Source: Acinetobacter chengduensis
GTDB taxonomy: Bacteria > Pseudomonadota > Gammaproteobacteria > Pseudomonadales > Moraxellaceae
NCBI RefSeq assembly: GCF_003664645.1
Contig: NZ_RCHC01000019.1
Span: 1 to 64,000 of the forward strand
Length of the DNA stretch: 64,000 nt
Direction: 5' to 3'
Position numbers and translations under genes: made by a program. Below the pieces are notes generated by a model. The model made no database searches. It had not been told where the DNA came from and worked only from the letters and a program-made list of their open reading frames with translations. Below, piece after piece: positions 18,601-27,137 of this stretch (position 1 is its first letter; each line of letters starts with the position of its first letter).

Positions 18601-18712
18601 TATAACCAACGTCACCAGCACAAATATGTGAGCCACTATTATTGTTTACACCTTTGTATTTACGCTCAGATCCAGTCGGATGAGTAAGCGTAAAAATCTG
18701 TTTGCTTTTCAT
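15668..18712 (-). CDS. large DarA-like polyvalent protein (1014 aa)
   Basis: AGGG eight bases upstream supports the ATG at 18712, and a late promoter lies about 55 bases further. Residues about 240-340 (ELSDGQSITIVYHNPDATP, then SWKFMLNKRDVTAVL and LAKRMLKIAEANSARFL) resemble the DarA N-terminal domain of P1 and relatives. A coiled-coil segment follows (EKQQELLDLDQEIAALQLEL), then unassigned globular parts and an acidic C-terminus with DPLPADGAEDPLPAE repeats. P1 DarA is packaged and injected with DNA to block restriction; the same role is inferred here. The first 200 residues are not recognised. Confidence 0.7.
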   Translation of the reverse strand: MKSKQIFTLTHPTGSERKYKGVNNNSGSHICAGDVGYISGGAASMMAIALEGSTDQEQWQILNIVDSQNIYLCSIAVLGATSPEHAIFVGLSTFNGDLGGVGACQAYDVLEAPAFVLDRLLSNESRARFKSRITDKELYRLHQQLTAHPVVWKGETTLSSHSDVTGLVSDMVRYDPLRLMQEPAPPSVVKSIVMADSEVEQYDSIVSQVARMDALSNRIISAMGSAADKIKPVNVTKTEPFKKHGVVNIAQIFELSDGQSITIVYHNPDATPAKLNPSDLLTSWKFMLNKRDVTAVLQPKSGKDVNIPALAKRMLKIAEANSARFLRNQERKVKAESALTELGLMESEKQQELLDLDQEIAALQLELDQSTAVAQANPEHGTIDGEQQTEDDKIIQAHGLIKDENGHVYPKAGPAKMRSTCQRWLSHTGLKGYVPKVIDGGYVLAYLDDPYFQQNGLITIGHPQYSHMVLKATPKLLFDKHNRLFCVVENATSLGGARFETVEMNSRATVSAKVDGKEVFFFSSAMDAYRATRDSLAQFSTESFNDSAMAKMPTADYSTSVLMAEGNLKQPAELVENKVAQAEATKKQQVKADIDSLRDENGKLNPWSDNAVERVQAQSEWSFDEKLANQEQYLRWLKTNAKLPTEGAEFDAEVVKRRTQIIKDTAGNSSSPDYLKANGLYQTALKAQLESESVQQDESAYQVALEKLAKVESILKENGLAVEETPKATLETRYKIKSTNPRARKPAGSVKIKKLGDGDAYDVTLSLDSIGSGYASTLNGIKSWLAHRLQTFGNAVKGVGDSWEVAKARLELIEGDDFLGLNDTAPEVVQGEPAFTDSKEHYRARRAAIVSQAREARALMASFTDEQFMAASNALFAGLPIEDIRSKLEFQIGGTPELRQKAIDKLNMLLEWQEEQQAIKEQQTIEDPLPADGAEDPLPAENIGAEPVAGNKDELWLDQLISGEADLAGLDMDEFSAVAEKYAEDTTSPIYAKLEQALNLIMTAKMEKAKSVKG

Positions 18713-18765
18713 TTACAAGCCCTTTTGTAAGATTGCAAAAAGATTAAAGTGTTTAGAAATGGCTA

Positions 18766-18780
18766 ATTTTTATTGTTCCC
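18766..18780 (-). promoter_or_regulatory. putative phage late promoter
   Basis: GGGAACAATAAAAAT on the minus strand between the portal-operon terminator and the DarA-like gene. Confidence 0.65.
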
Positions 18781-18783
18781 TAA

Positions 18784-18817
18784 AATAAAAAGGCGCCGTA
18801 ATGGCACCTTTTATTTT
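18784..18817 (-). terminator. intrinsic terminator of the portal operon
   Basis: AAAAGGTGCC / GGCGCCTTTT stem (one G-U pair), five-base loop and T-run on the minus strand. The stem contains a CGCCGTA word. Confidence 0.8.
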
Positions 18818-18829
18818 TAGTTTGCAGGC

Positions 18830-19477
18830 TTACTGGCTCATAAATGGCCGTGCGCGTGCAAATGTAATAGGCAAAATTAGTGCACCACGGTCTGTAGAGT
18901 CCACATCAAGCGAAAGTGAAGACGGGTAACAAAGCATGCTGTCTTTGGTCGAAGGGCGTGCTATGCCCTTTTCTCGGTTGAATAAAGTAAATTCAACCCA
19001 CATTAGATATTTAGCAGGCGGGTTAAAGGTTCCATCCCTGTTAAACATTAAGTTTTTAAGCATGCTGTGACTTTGTAAAACCAAATTGTCTTTGGTTTCA
19101 ATCATGTTTAGTGTCATTTCTGGGAACTGGCGCCCAGTCACAGTATTAAAACTGTAGTTACCTGCTTTTTTTGCATCCGTGTCCACTTGCAACAATGGCC
19201 AATTCACTGAAGTCGCAAGCCAGCCGGACAGCTTATTAGCAATGAGCGGGATCTCTTTCGTTGCATTGTTTTGGTATGCACTGAATTTAACTAAGTAATA
19301 TTCTTTCTGTTGCACACCCAGCGCATGCAGGTTTCTGTAGTGGCTTGCTATCTCCGATTTTTTTAATCCGGCCCAGTGGTACCCCTCATGATAAAAATCT
19401 TCTAGTGGTGCGTTATCCAAGGCATCTGCAAACTTTTTTGTTCCCATGTTTGGGAAATAATTCTCTATTTCCTTCAT
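18830..19477 (-). CDS. putative tail-tube-type structural protein (215 aa)
   Basis: Directly follows the portal gene by five bases. All-beta-looking sequence with GRQFPEMTLNMIETKDNLVLQ and AKYLMWVEFTLFN, a pattern I associate with tail tube or tube-initiator folds of contractile tails. No motif is diagnostic, so the call rests on position and fold impression. It could instead be a neck or head-completion protein. Confidence 0.45.
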   Translation of the reverse strand: MKEIENYFPNMGTKKFADALDNAPLEDFYHEGYHWAGLKKSEIASHYRNLHALGVQQKEYYLVKFSAYQNNATKEIPLIANKLSGWLATSVNWPLLQVDTDAKKAGNYSFNTVTGRQFPEMTLNMIETKDNLVLQSHSMLKNLMFNRDGTFNPPAKYLMWVEFTLFNREKGIARPSTKDSMLCYPSSLSLDVDSTDRGALILPITFARARPFMSQ

Positions 19478-19482
19478 TGTGG

Positions 19483-21126
19483 TTATTCCTCATCTTCGCC
19501 GTCTTGCGGATCATCTAAGAGGCTTGCATCAGTATCCATATCAGGATTGTTATCATCATCACCGCCAAAGCCACCAGCTTGTTGGTTTAATCGTTTCTTC
19601 TCCTCATTGATAGACTTTTCAAGCGCATTTGCAAGTAGTTCGGCGTCTTCATCATCGTATCCGGCAACTTTCGTCAATTGCATGTAATTGCTATCACGAT
19701 CCAGCTGTAAGTCCTTCAATGTCGCAAGGGCTTGATTCGATACCGCCATCGTTTCAGAACGTCTTTGCTTATTCGTTAAGGCTTCAGTCGTTGCGGCAGA
19801 AATATCAGAATAAAACTCGAATTTCCATGGGATTTCATGAGGCTTAAACATGTAGCCGTATTTGTAGCCAAAATGCAGATTAACAATATCGTTAAGTGTT
19901 GGCGTTAATGCTGTGCGAATATGAATAGACTTCTGGCCAATTTGCGCTGAAGTGTGAAAAGCGGCGCCATCCCCTAAGCCACCCGCCAATTGTTCGGCCC
20001 ATCCCAATAGTGCTAAGTCCATGCCCAGAGCACCACACATACGGCGAACGTTAATCATTAATGCTTCAGTATTAAGCGGTGCACCACGCTGGTTTAAATC
20101 CCCAAGCGCATTAAGCACTTGCTTATCACCCCAAACTGGTAAAACGTGCCATGCCTGCGACCAAATTGTATCCCCACCAGACAGCGCGGCCTTCACGTTG
20201 TCTTTATGCTTTTGCAACATTTTTGTGAGGCCTTTTTGGTATTTATTACGCTGTTGTGGAGGCATACCAGCCACATCAATCGTTAAAAAGCCCTGCTTAA
20301 CACTGTCTGCAACTTGCTGGGAGTTTAAAGCCTGCAAGATGAGTTGCACGTTTGCCCATGGTTCTTCTGCATCATAAAGAATTGAGCCCCCTGATTCTGA
20401 AGGGATGATTGGCAGTTTATTAATATCATTTTCGCTAAGCATGGACTGGTGCATGTGCTGGCCAATACGGAATTGTGGCACCGGGGTATAGCGTGGCATT
20501 TTCATGCGTACCATTTGAGTGGTCGTAAGCTTGGTAATACGGCGCTGTTCACATCCATCTTTTTCCAGCACGTGATAGCCCACTGTGCGCCCGCCCTGCT
20601 CATAAGCTTGAATTAATGGCGCTTCGGTGTATTCATTACACATTACTTGAATAACGCCGTAATTCTTTTGGCCATAAACACGTGCAAAACTATCGCCGTA
20701 CGCAAAACCATAGCGGGCCATTGGGAAGGCGATTTGATTCAGGATAGGGATTAAGTATTTTGCTTCTTGCTCAACCAGTTTACGCAAGCGCTCAGAATTT
20801 CTTCCACTTTTTGATGAAATATTAGAGGCTGGTGTCATAAACACCACATCGCCACGGGATTCATGGCCACCAAGCGCAGCTGTTACATGCAGGTTTAAGG
20901 CCGCCGCGATAGTTGGATCGTGCTGCATCATGGCCCATGTTGTTAAAATTGTTCGGCGGTCACGGCGTCTTAATTCTTTTTCGCCTTCATTGACGCCCAA
21001 AGAAAACATTTCAAAGCCTGCATAGCTCTCATTAATATCGCTTAGGCCAGCAGTCATTTGCGGAGCCTCCGCTATACGTTGCTGGCCGGCAAAATTAGCA
21101 AGAAATTCTCCGAATCTGCTCATCAT
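19483..21126 (-). CDS. portal protein
   Basis: About 547 aa from the ATG at 21126 (a second ATG follows at once). It has the expected portal features: an N-terminal region with RRTILTTWAMMQHDPTIAAA (a typical opening helix), a central alpha/beta wing, then MLQKHKDNVKAALSGGDTIW and a long C-terminal helical region (TTEALTNKQRRSETMAVSNQ). The tail is Asp-rich and acidic (DDDNNPDMDTD). Portals form the dodecameric DNA channel at the capsid vertex. It is first gene behind a late promoter. Confidence 0.85.
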   Translation of the reverse strand: MMSRFGEFLANFAGQQRIAEAPQMTAGLSDINESYAGFEMFSLGVNEGEKELRRRDRRTILTTWAMMQHDPTIAAALNLHVTAALGGHESRGDVVFMTPASNISSKSGRNSERLRKLVEQEAKYLIPILNQIAFPMARYGFAYGDSFARVYGQKNYGVIQVMCNEYTEAPLIQAYEQGGRTVGYHVLEKDGCEQRRITKLTTTQMVRMKMPRYTPVPQFRIGQHMHQSMLSENDINKLPIIPSESGGSILYDAEEPWANVQLILQALNSQQVADSVKQGFLTIDVAGMPPQQRNKYQKGLTKMLQKHKDNVKAALSGGDTIWSQAWHVLPVWGDKQVLNALGDLNQRGAPLNTEALMINVRRMCGALGMDLALLGWAEQLAGGLGDGAAFHTSAQIGQKSIHIRTALTPTLNDIVNLHFGYKYGYMFKPHEIPWKFEFYSDISAATTEALTNKQRRSETMAVSNQALATLKDLQLDRDSNYMQLTKVAGYDDEDAELLANALEKSINEEKKRLNQQAGGFGGDDDNNPDMDTDASLLDDPQDGEDEE

Positions 21127-21178
21127 CAATCTATACCAAATTAAATTTGGTTAATTTTCAGTGAAGCAAGAAGGGCTA

Positions 21179-21193
21179 TTTTTTTTCGTTCCC
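21179..21193 (-). promoter_or_regulatory. putative phage late promoter
   Basis: GGGAACGAAAAAAAATAGC on the minus strand, about 55-60 bases before the portal start. Confidence 0.65.
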
Positions 21194-21207
21194 GTTTTTG
21201 AAAATAT

Positions 21208-21236
21208 ACAAAAAAACCGCTTTACACGGCTTTTTC
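21208..21236 (-). terminator. terminator after the spike gene
   Basis: AGCCG / CGGTT stem (one G-U pair) with seven-base loop and seven T. Weaker stem than the others. Confidence 0.65.
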
Positions 21237-22322
21237 TTAGTAACCCATTGCGCATACAAGCATGTCGAAGCTGTCCATTTGCGCCGTATCGAACGTTGCA
21301 AAACCTTTGGCACGTGTAGCAGTTGAGGCATTTAAGTTCACAAAAGCAGAAACTTGGCCAATGGCCACGCTTGTAATGGGCTGTGCTGTGATAATTGGTA
21401 TTTTGGTAAAGCCAGCGGTAGAGATATCACACTCCCATTCGCTTGATTTCACACTGATAACGCCTTGCCACAACTTCATACGTCCAGCTTGTTGTAAGCC
21501 ATTGGCTGTATAAAAATCTATTACAGCGTCCTTGCCGTGCAAACTGGCCACCCATTCAGCATGCGTCCCGATCCAGCCCTCCATCGTTGCAGATTGAAAA
21601 GCGGATAACCCATCCTTACCGGGTGCACCGTCTTGGCCAGATATTCCGGGCAGTGAAATGCCGGGTTCGCCTTTTTCACCCGGTTCGCCTTTTTCACCCG
21701 GTTCGCCTTTTTCACCCGGTTCGCCTTTTTCACCCGGTTCGCCTTTTTCACCCGGTTCGCCCTTTTCACCCGGTTCGCCCTTTTCACCCGGTTCGCCTTC
21801 ATTTGATCCGCTGTTACCATTGCCAGATCCTCCACTAGATCCGCCACCAGTATTCGCAATAGGTGCTAAAGTTTCGCCTGTACCAGTCTGAACGCCCCCG
21901 TGAGGATGCGACACAACAGAAACACCACTTGCAACCATATCGCCCTTAGAAACGATTCCAGCATCGTTTACGGCGTCACCTGTTGTATGTGTTTTGGCAT
22001 TAAAAAGGATCTCATCGGCATGAAATTCGATTCGCTTTTGCTTAAATTTGAATATATCAACAACACTGCCTGTCTGTTTTGTCCTAAACCATCCAACAAC
22101 GGGGTTTTTAAACAGCCCGTTTTCAAAGAAGATCCAGACTTCAGGCTGATCATGTATTGGTATTTCCGTCAGTAAGTCATTAAAGCCCACCGGATACGCT
22201 AATTTAGCTGTTATGCCTTCCTCAGATCCGTTAGTAAACGGCTCAATGCTCACCTGTACCGTTTTAGCGTCTGGGTTTACGCTTAAAATTTTGCCCGGGT
22301 AATTACCGAATAAATTATCCAT
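21237..22322 (-). CDS. baseplate spike protein (gpV-like) with collagen-like extension
   Basis: 361 aa. Residues 1-100 look like the OB-fold domain of P2 gpV / Mu gp45 spikes ([34 protein letters not shown]). A beta-helix stretch follows, with the apex motif [16 protein letters not shown] near residue 140, where HxH normally binds the tip metal. Unusually the chain continues: a Gly/Ser linker, eight GEPGEK collagen triplet pairs (about residues 174-225), [15 protein letters not shown], and a C-terminal globular domain of about 125 aa. Spikes pierce the outer membrane; the extension would sit beyond or fold back from the tip. Confidence 0.85.
   Translation of the reverse strand: MDNLFGNYPGKILSVNPDAKTVQVSIEPFTNGSEEGITAKLAYPVGFNDLLTEIPIHDQPEVWIFFENGLFKNPVVGWFRTKQTGSVVDIFKFKQKRIEFHADEILFNAKTHTTGDAVNDAGIVSKGDMVASGVSVVSHPHGGVQTGTGETLAPIANTGGGSSGGSGNGNSGSNEGEPGEKGEPGEKGEPGEKGEPGEKGEPGEKGEPGEKGEPGEKGEPGISLPGISGQDGAPGKDGLSAFQSATMEGWIGTHAEWVASLHGKDAVIDFYTANGLQQAGRMKLWQGVISVKSSEWECDISTAGFTKIPIITAQPITSVAIGQVSAFVNLNASTATRAKGFATFDTAQMDSFDMLVCAMGY
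21661..21806. repeat. 18-bp tandem repeat encoding collagen-like GEPGEK
   Basis: Eight near-identical 18-base units inside the spike gene. Differences are single synonymous T/C changes, so the array is young or homogenised and its copy number may vary by slippage. Confidence 0.9.
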
Positions 22323-22325
22323 AGT

Positions 22326-23219
22326 TTAAGCACTCATTGACGCAATCCAAAAGCGTGAAGCATTCACAAAACCGCCACCAAGCGCACCGCTCTGGAACTC
22401 ATGTGCGGCGGTTAAAATCAGATATTTTTTTTCATTAATTAAAAGTATTTCGCCAGCATTAACACTCATATTCATTGGTCGTGTGATAGATCCACGCGTA
22501 ACCAGAATTTCATTCATGTTTTTTAATCGGCGTGCATCCGCGTTGGCCACGTACTTCACGGGTGTCTTTGCTTTTTGGGTACCTTCAACCACTGACCCAT
22601 CATCAGCAATGCTCATGAATGCAGCGACTTTGTTCTGCTCAACCTTTGCATTACTCACCCATGCCACGGCACTACTGTCGATTGTTAGCAATGGCTCTTG
22701 CATGAAAAATTTACGCAAGCGTTGAACGTTAAGCTTTCCGTTTGAGAAGTAAATAGCGGCCGACTCTTGTTGCAGGCAATGCGCCACTTCGATTGTGGGA
22801 ATTGCGCCGTATGCGCTGATAAAATTAATCAAGGGGATATCTTTATCAAATTTCATTTTGCAACCGCATGCGCGATATGCATTAGCAAAACTTGTGTCGT
22901 CTAAAATAACCGCTTTAGACAGTGGATCTATTAAAGTCTCACACCCGGCCAGTACGGCGATAAATGACGCTATTTTTATGCGCTTATCTTGTACGACCAT
23001 TTGAGTGTCAAGCTTTGATACTTTGATGATGGTTAAGCGCGTTCCCGCCTCACCTGCCAGCACAATAGCCCCATCAATCAGGCTTTTTTCCAAGTCATCA
23101 TCAAGAACAACGGAAAATTCCGCGTTTACTGGGATCGGTATTAAATCAGTACGAAAAACAGAGCGTGTAAGCCGATTCGCTGGGATAACCCGGCCAGTTT
23201 TTTCAACAATTATTCGCAT
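22326..23219 (-). CDS. putative baseplate hub protein (gpD/gp27-like)
   Basis: 297 aa. The N-terminal part (RSVFRTDLIPIPVNAEFSVV) and the later SMSVNAGEILLINEKKYLIL-type strands fit the double tube-like domains of late-control-D/hub proteins. It sits directly upstream of the spike gene, where hubs are expected. No cleavage or lysozyme motif is present. The family call is from context and strand pattern. Confidence 0.6.
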   Translation of the reverse strand: MRIIVEKTGRVIPANRLTRSVFRTDLIPIPVNAEFSVVLDDDLEKSLIDGAIVLAGEAGTRLTIIKVSKLDTQMVVQDKRIKIASFIAVLAGCETLIDPLSKAVILDDTSFANAYRACGCKMKFDKDIPLINFISAYGAIPTIEVAHCLQQESAAIYFSNGKLNVQRLRKFFMQEPLLTIDSSAVAWVSNAKVEQNKVAAFMSIADDGSVVEGTQKAKTPVKYVANADARRLKNMNEILVTRGSITRPMNMSVNAGEILLINEKKYLILTAAHEFQSGALGGGFVNASRFWIASMSA

Positions 23220-23653
23220 TAATCCAAGTCCAATGAGTACGGTTCTTCAATAAACGCTAAGCGTGGCATTGCATCGCGTTCCTCTTTGTACATTTGCTTT
23301 GCCTCACCTACGGAAAGGCCAAACTCTTGCGCCCCTAAACTACGGATTGATTCCATGCGTTGTGCTTGCTTTAAATCAAGATTGGCTTTAATTACTGGCT
23401 CTAAAATTGCCCATTCACCTTGATCAATGACAAGGTTTTCATCCAATTCGATCACGCTATGATTTTGACTTTCAAACATGGCCCAGCCCGCATAAAAACG
23501 GCACTCTGCGAGGATGACATTTAAAATATCATCCTCGCCCAGTGAGTAGCCGGACAATGTAAGCTCGCCAAAAACTAAGCTTGTAAGCTCCGCTACCGTT
23601 CCAGCTTTTGTAGATAAGTAAACGTCTAGTCTTGATACTTGCTTAATTGTCAT
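23219..23653 (-). CDS. putative head-tail connector or tail protein (144 aa)
   Basis: The start chosen is the ATG at 23653 (MTIKQVSRLDVYLS), with AAGGCGG upstream; a longer frame overlaps the previous gene. All-helical, with ILNVILAECRFYAGWAMFES and a conserved-looking VGEAKQMYKEERDAMPRLAF end. It overlaps the hub gene by one base (coupling). Not recognised with certainty. Confidence 0.6.
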   Translation of the reverse strand: MTIKQVSRLDVYLSTKAGTVAELTSLVFGELTLSGYSLGEDDILNVILAECRFYAGWAMFESQNHSVIELDENLVIDQGEWAILEPVIKANLDLKQAQRMESIRSLGAQEFGLSVGEAKQMYKEERDAMPRLAFIEEPYSLDLD

Positions 23654-23663
23654 TTTGGCCGCC

Positions 23664-24305
23664 TTAGAAAATACTTTTCGCTGCATTAATCAGGCTATTA
23701 CCTGCTTTAACAACATTGAGAATATTCTGCGCTTTGGAAAGTGTAGAGCTGACAGCACCAGCTGCGCCGTTGACTGGAACTTGTGTGCCACCATAAACAC
23801 CAGCTGATACAGTGCCAAGCGCGGCATTTTGACCAAAATACATATAATTCATGCTGGCGCTGATAGTTAAAATCGTATTTCGACTTTCAGAGTCAATGTC
23901 ACCCGGTTCAAAAGTAAATGCACAATCTATTAATTCATGTGCTTTAGTCCAGCGATTCATACGGCCATCATACAAAATACAGTTTGTGGTACCGCCGTTA
24001 TTGATTAAGAGCTCTGCTAAATCAGCAATTTGACCTGTCTCTGTTTCAATCATGGTTACGGCGCCTTGGAAGGACGTCTTAGGCGTACCGGGAACGTGCG
24101 CAGCTAAACCGCCTGCATAAGCAACTTCGGCCGCTTCGTTATTCGTCACAATTGGGCGTGGATAGGTTTTTAAAAGTAACGCTACATTGGGTGCAATTTC
24201 AGGTACCAACATGGCGTTACACGCCAACATAGCGGTACCTAGCGCTTTTGCTGTTTCATAATCAGACTTATAGTCTTGCAACGTGTGAATGAATTGGGGT
24301 TGCAT
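23664..24305 (-). CDS. late structural protein of the hub operon (213 aa)
   Basis: First gene after the late promoter at 24362. Beta-rich central part (CAFTFEPGDIDSESRNTILT) preceded by an Ala-rich helical segment and ended by Gly/Ala/Ser-rich sequence. It precedes the hub and spike genes, so a baseplate or tube-initiator protein is likely. No family-defining motif was seen. Confidence 0.6.
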   Translation of the reverse strand: MQPQFIHTLQDYKSDYETAKALGTAMLACNAMLVPEIAPNVALLLKTYPRPIVTNNEAAEVAYAGGLAAHVPGTPKTSFQGAVTMIETETGQIADLAELLINNGGTTNCILYDGRMNRWTKAHELIDCAFTFEPGDIDSESRNTILTISASMNYMYFGQNAALGTVSAGVYGGTQVPVNGAAGAVSSTLSKAQNILNVVKAGNSLINAAKSIF

Positions 24306-24361
24306 GATGCTTTACTCCTTGGTTTCATCATGCGGTTATTCTGAAGTTTCAAAAAATGCGC

Positions 24362-24377
24362 TTTTATTTTCGTTCCC
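24362..24377 (-). promoter_or_regulatory. putative phage late promoter
   Basis: GGGAACGAAAATAAAAGC on the minus strand. The downstream leader CAGAATAACCGCAT is nearly repeated (CAAAATAACCGCAT) after the capsid-gene promoter at 32559. Confidence 0.65.
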
Positions 24378-24381
24378 AAAA

Positions 24382-24990
24382 TTAAAGCGGTTCAAAATTA
24401 CATACAAGCATAGGCATTACACCTACCGCCGCCGTAATCTCTAAGTCGTTAATCCCGGCTTCTACAGCAATACTTGGCACAACGTTCGCCGGTACCAGCT
24501 TTGTGAGCGTTGGAGCAAGCTGGGTTAATTCTTGCAAGTCCACATCATCGTCCATACTGATATGAATACGACTTGTTAAGAAGTTTTCACTGCTTTCTGT
24601 ATATGTCAGACGTGAAGGATAGCTACTGGCCAATGCTTTTGAATGAAACAAGCGCTTAATTTTATATTGCCCCGGCCAGAGCATGCGTAACACAAAATCT
24701 AAAAATGCAAGCCCGCGTTTAGATCCCATGCTTATCCAGTTTGCATAAATCACACGCATGAGTGCTTCGCTGATATTTGGGCGCCGTAAAACAACCAAGC
24801 CATCTTTTTTAGAGAATCGCTCAACTACGCTCCCGCCAGCCATGTGCGGTACGCTGTAGTCAAATAGGTTTGTCAGATCATCGCCAAGCAAATCAATGTA
24901 GGTTTTTATAAAAACCTGTTGCATTGCCTGTTCAAGCTCAGTGTAGGTATGCGAATAACTTAAGGGCTCTAATAGGTTTAGCTTATCCAT
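24382..24990 (-). CDS. baseplate wedge protein (tail protein I-like)
   Basis: 202 aa; overlaps the J-like gene by 13 bases, as gpI and gpJ usually do. ISEALMRVIYANWISMGSKRGLAFLDFVLRMLW is split by a typical I-type helix pattern, and the acidic DDDVDLQELTQLAP precedes a beta-rich end. Its role is to close the wedge around the hub. The order gp25-like, J-like, I-like supports the call. Confidence 0.7.
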   Translation of the reverse strand: MDKLNLLEPLSYSHTYTELEQAMQQVFIKTYIDLLGDDLTNLFDYSVPHMAGGSVVERFSKKDGLVVLRRPNISEALMRVIYANWISMGSKRGLAFLDFVLRMLWPGQYKIKRLFHSKALASSYPSRLTYTESSENFLTSRIHISMDDDVDLQELTQLAPTLTKLVPANVVPSIAVEAGINDLEITAAVGVMPMLVCNFEPL

Positions 24991-26429
24991 AAGTTTGCAC
25001 CTACGTTAGCTGTTCGCTTGATATTGATCGTGATGCTTTCACGGGTCATATACACCCATTGATGGGGTTTAATTCGATTTGCGGATAAATCATCCGTAAC
25101 AAGGGTAAAGTCAGAAATATTATCTTGGAATGCAATAATATTTTCCTTAAACGCATCTGATATTTTTTGAACGTTAAAACCATCGGCCAAAAAGTATGAT
25201 GAAGCCAAAGTCTCTTTGCCGTAGCACTCTAAAAGCAAGGTGTAAATTTGCTCTTTTACCATTTCGTCATTGTGCACTGAAGCCAAGCTTGCATTGACCT
25301 GTAACTTGAATGCGCGTGTGCTGACTTGACGGATATGCACCCGGTCTTTATAGAGCGAATCAATCTGGCCGATATATTTCACAATGTCAGTTTTCAACTG
25401 CTCAGTATCGCTTGGATCTTTAGCAACAAAAGCCGCCTGCAAGTGGTTCATGTCGTCCAGCGTAGCTGTGTAGTACATGTCTTGGGTTGCTTCATTCCAT
25501 ACGGTTAAGTAATTGCAACGTGACATAAAGACTTTACGCACATTGTAATCGAACTCACCCAGAAATACGGCGCTTTCATCATGCACTGGATAGCTGGAAA
25601 GTAGGCGTAATTGCTCAATGCTTAGCGGATCGGTACCAGCACGCACTAAACCGCCACTTGTAAATTTGATTTGTACCTTGGTTTCTCTTGCGCTGGATAC
25701 TTCCTGAAGGGATGCTTCACGCAATTTGCTGGTATCAATTTTGCCGTCTGTTTCGATCAACTCAAAACTAATCACAGTATTGGCTTGAACGGTCACACCA
25801 CAACGCTCACTATCGCCAAACTCAGCAATCATTTTCCGCATGCTGTCGGTTTTGAGATTGTAGGCATATTCACCCGGCGCCGTATTCATCCAGCGTGGTT
25901 TATAGCTATATGCATTGCCTAAATCATCCTTCACCAAAATTCCAGACAAGTGCATATCTTCTTGAATATTTAGCTCAACTTGCAAAAATGCTTCAGTAAA
26001 TACAGCTTGATATTGAATAGTCCGGATTTCGCTTTGCTCCACCTGGACCACTGCTGTTTCACCGGGCGCAGCATTGGCCGTCTGCAATAAGCGCCAAGTA
26101 CGTCCTTGGGCATCTTCAATATAACGCCCTGCTGAAATACTAACGCTGTCTGTACCTTTGTTTTGCACGTCTATGTTGTGCCGACACGGCGTAGCCAGTG
26201 GCAAAATTCCTTTATTGGTCGCATCCGCTAAAATCGTACGGACATTGCTCTTTGTAAAGGGTTCAATATTGGCCAGATCAATGTCTACAGATTGATCTGC
26301 AATCATGCCGGCCATAGCTTGCAAAGTACCAACAGCAAGCGGGTCGCCGTTCTGATAGCGCAGTGCAATTTCTGGCGTGTCTTGTAAGTTAATCAGCAGT
26401 CGTTTTTTTACATCATTGAGCGTAAGCAT
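24978..26429 (-). CDS. baseplate wedge protein (gpJ-like)
   Basis: About 483 aa from the ATG at 26429 (MLTLNDVKKRL), with GGGG nine bases upstream; a GTG two codons earlier is possible. N-terminal helices with ALRYQNGDPLAVGTLQAMAG, a middle domain with DVQNKGTDSVSISAGRYIED, and a C-terminal KVFMSRCNYLTVWNEATQDM region match Baseplate_J proteins. It bridges the gp25-like wedge protein and the fibre connectors. Confidence 0.78.
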   Translation of the reverse strand: MLTLNDVKKRLLINLQDTPEIALRYQNGDPLAVGTLQAMAGMIADQSVDIDLANIEPFTKSNVRTILADATNKGILPLATPCRHNIDVQNKGTDSVSISAGRYIEDAQGRTWRLLQTANAAPGETAVVQVEQSEIRTIQYQAVFTEAFLQVELNIQEDMHLSGILVKDDLGNAYSYKPRWMNTAPGEYAYNLKTDSMRKMIAEFGDSERCGVTVQANTVISFELIETDGKIDTSKLREASLQEVSSARETKVQIKFTSGGLVRAGTDPLSIEQLRLLSSYPVHDESAVFLGEFDYNVRKVFMSRCNYLTVWNEATQDMYYTATLDDMNHLQAAFVAKDPSDTEQLKTDIVKYIGQIDSLYKDRVHIRQVSTRAFKLQVNASLASVHNDEMVKEQIYTLLLECYGKETLASSYFLADGFNVQKISDAFKENIIAFQDNISDFTLVTDDLSANRIKPHQWVYMTRESITINIKRTANVGANLWIS

Positions 26430-26754
26430 TTGCACTATCCCCGGTGTAATTGGTGTTTGATTCTTCAGGTGAAATAGGAACTACTACGGTGCCAATAGAA
26501 ATATAAATCCGCTTTTTATCGTGGCCCAAGTCTTCTGATAACACCTGCAATTCATCGCTAGACAGCGAAGCAAACAGCGGAATATCCTGTTTTATTTTGT
26601 CTAAAATAAAGTCTGCTACATCCATACTCATTTCATTAAATAAAATTCGATTAGTTCTTTCGCCGTACCCGCTCCCGCGAATCGAATTGGCTGGGGTATT
26701 CAGCCAGTGTTCGATTATTTCTTTAATTTCGGTTTCATTAAGTAAATACTTCAT
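26413..26754 (-). CDS. gp25/gpW-like baseplate wedge protein
   Basis: 113 aa; overlaps the J-like gene. Contains the SIRGSGYGERTNRILFNEM motif region and IGTVVVPISPEE near the end, consistent with the small gp25-like wedge protein of contractile machines. The usual size is 110-140 aa. Confidence 0.72.
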   Translation of the reverse strand: MKYLLNETEIKEIIEHWLNTPANSIRGSGYGERTNRILFNEMSMDVADFILDKIKQDIPLFASLSSDELQVLSEDLGHDKKRIYISIGTVVVPISPEESNTNYTGDSANAYAQ

Positions 26755-27137
26755 TTACCAATTCCAATCGACATTAAGTATTGCTTGTAAGGCAATTGTT
26801 TTTCTTCATTAAGCAGGCTGTAAATTGTGCGGAAAAAAACCACGTACCCGCCGTAAATGGCACACAAAATTGGCAACAAGAAGCAAACCATTCCACTCGC
26901 TGATAAAAACCGCAGAACTAAATAAAACCGAATGGCAAAGAAGATAAGACACAGCAGGCTAAAAACCAGCGTAAAAATGGCTTTGAGTCGCCCACGCGAT
27001 AAGATTATGTCCACATCGCTCTGCTTAAATGCCCAGCATACGCACGGCATCATGCGCATTAGCTTAATTTTGGTGAAAATAATCCAAAATAGGGAAGCAA
27101 AAACAATAAATAAATCGATATATAAACCAAACATCAT
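26751..27137 (-). CDS. integral membrane protein inside the baseplate operon
   Basis: 128 aa with three or four hydrophobic helices (LYIDLFIVFASLFWIIF, FTLVFSLLCLIFFAI, MVCFLLPILCAIYGGYVVFF). It overlaps both neighbours by four bases, so it is translated with the wedge genes. A membrane protein among baseplate genes is odd; candidates are a holin-like, superinfection-exclusion or injection-pore protein. Family not recognised. Confidence 0.65.
   Translation of the reverse strand: MMFGLYIDLFIVFASLFWIIFTKIKLMRMMPCVCWAFKQSDVDIILSRGRLKAIFTLVFSLLCLIFFAIRFYLVLRFLSASGMVCFLLPILCAIYGGYVVFFRTIYSLLNEEKQLPYKQYLMSIGIGK

Noticed and set aside
21658..21891. Plus-strand frame made of PGSPFS repeats opposite the collagen repeat
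   Set aside because: Antisense shadow of the GEPGEK array; no ribosome site, and the minus-strand gene explains the repeat.
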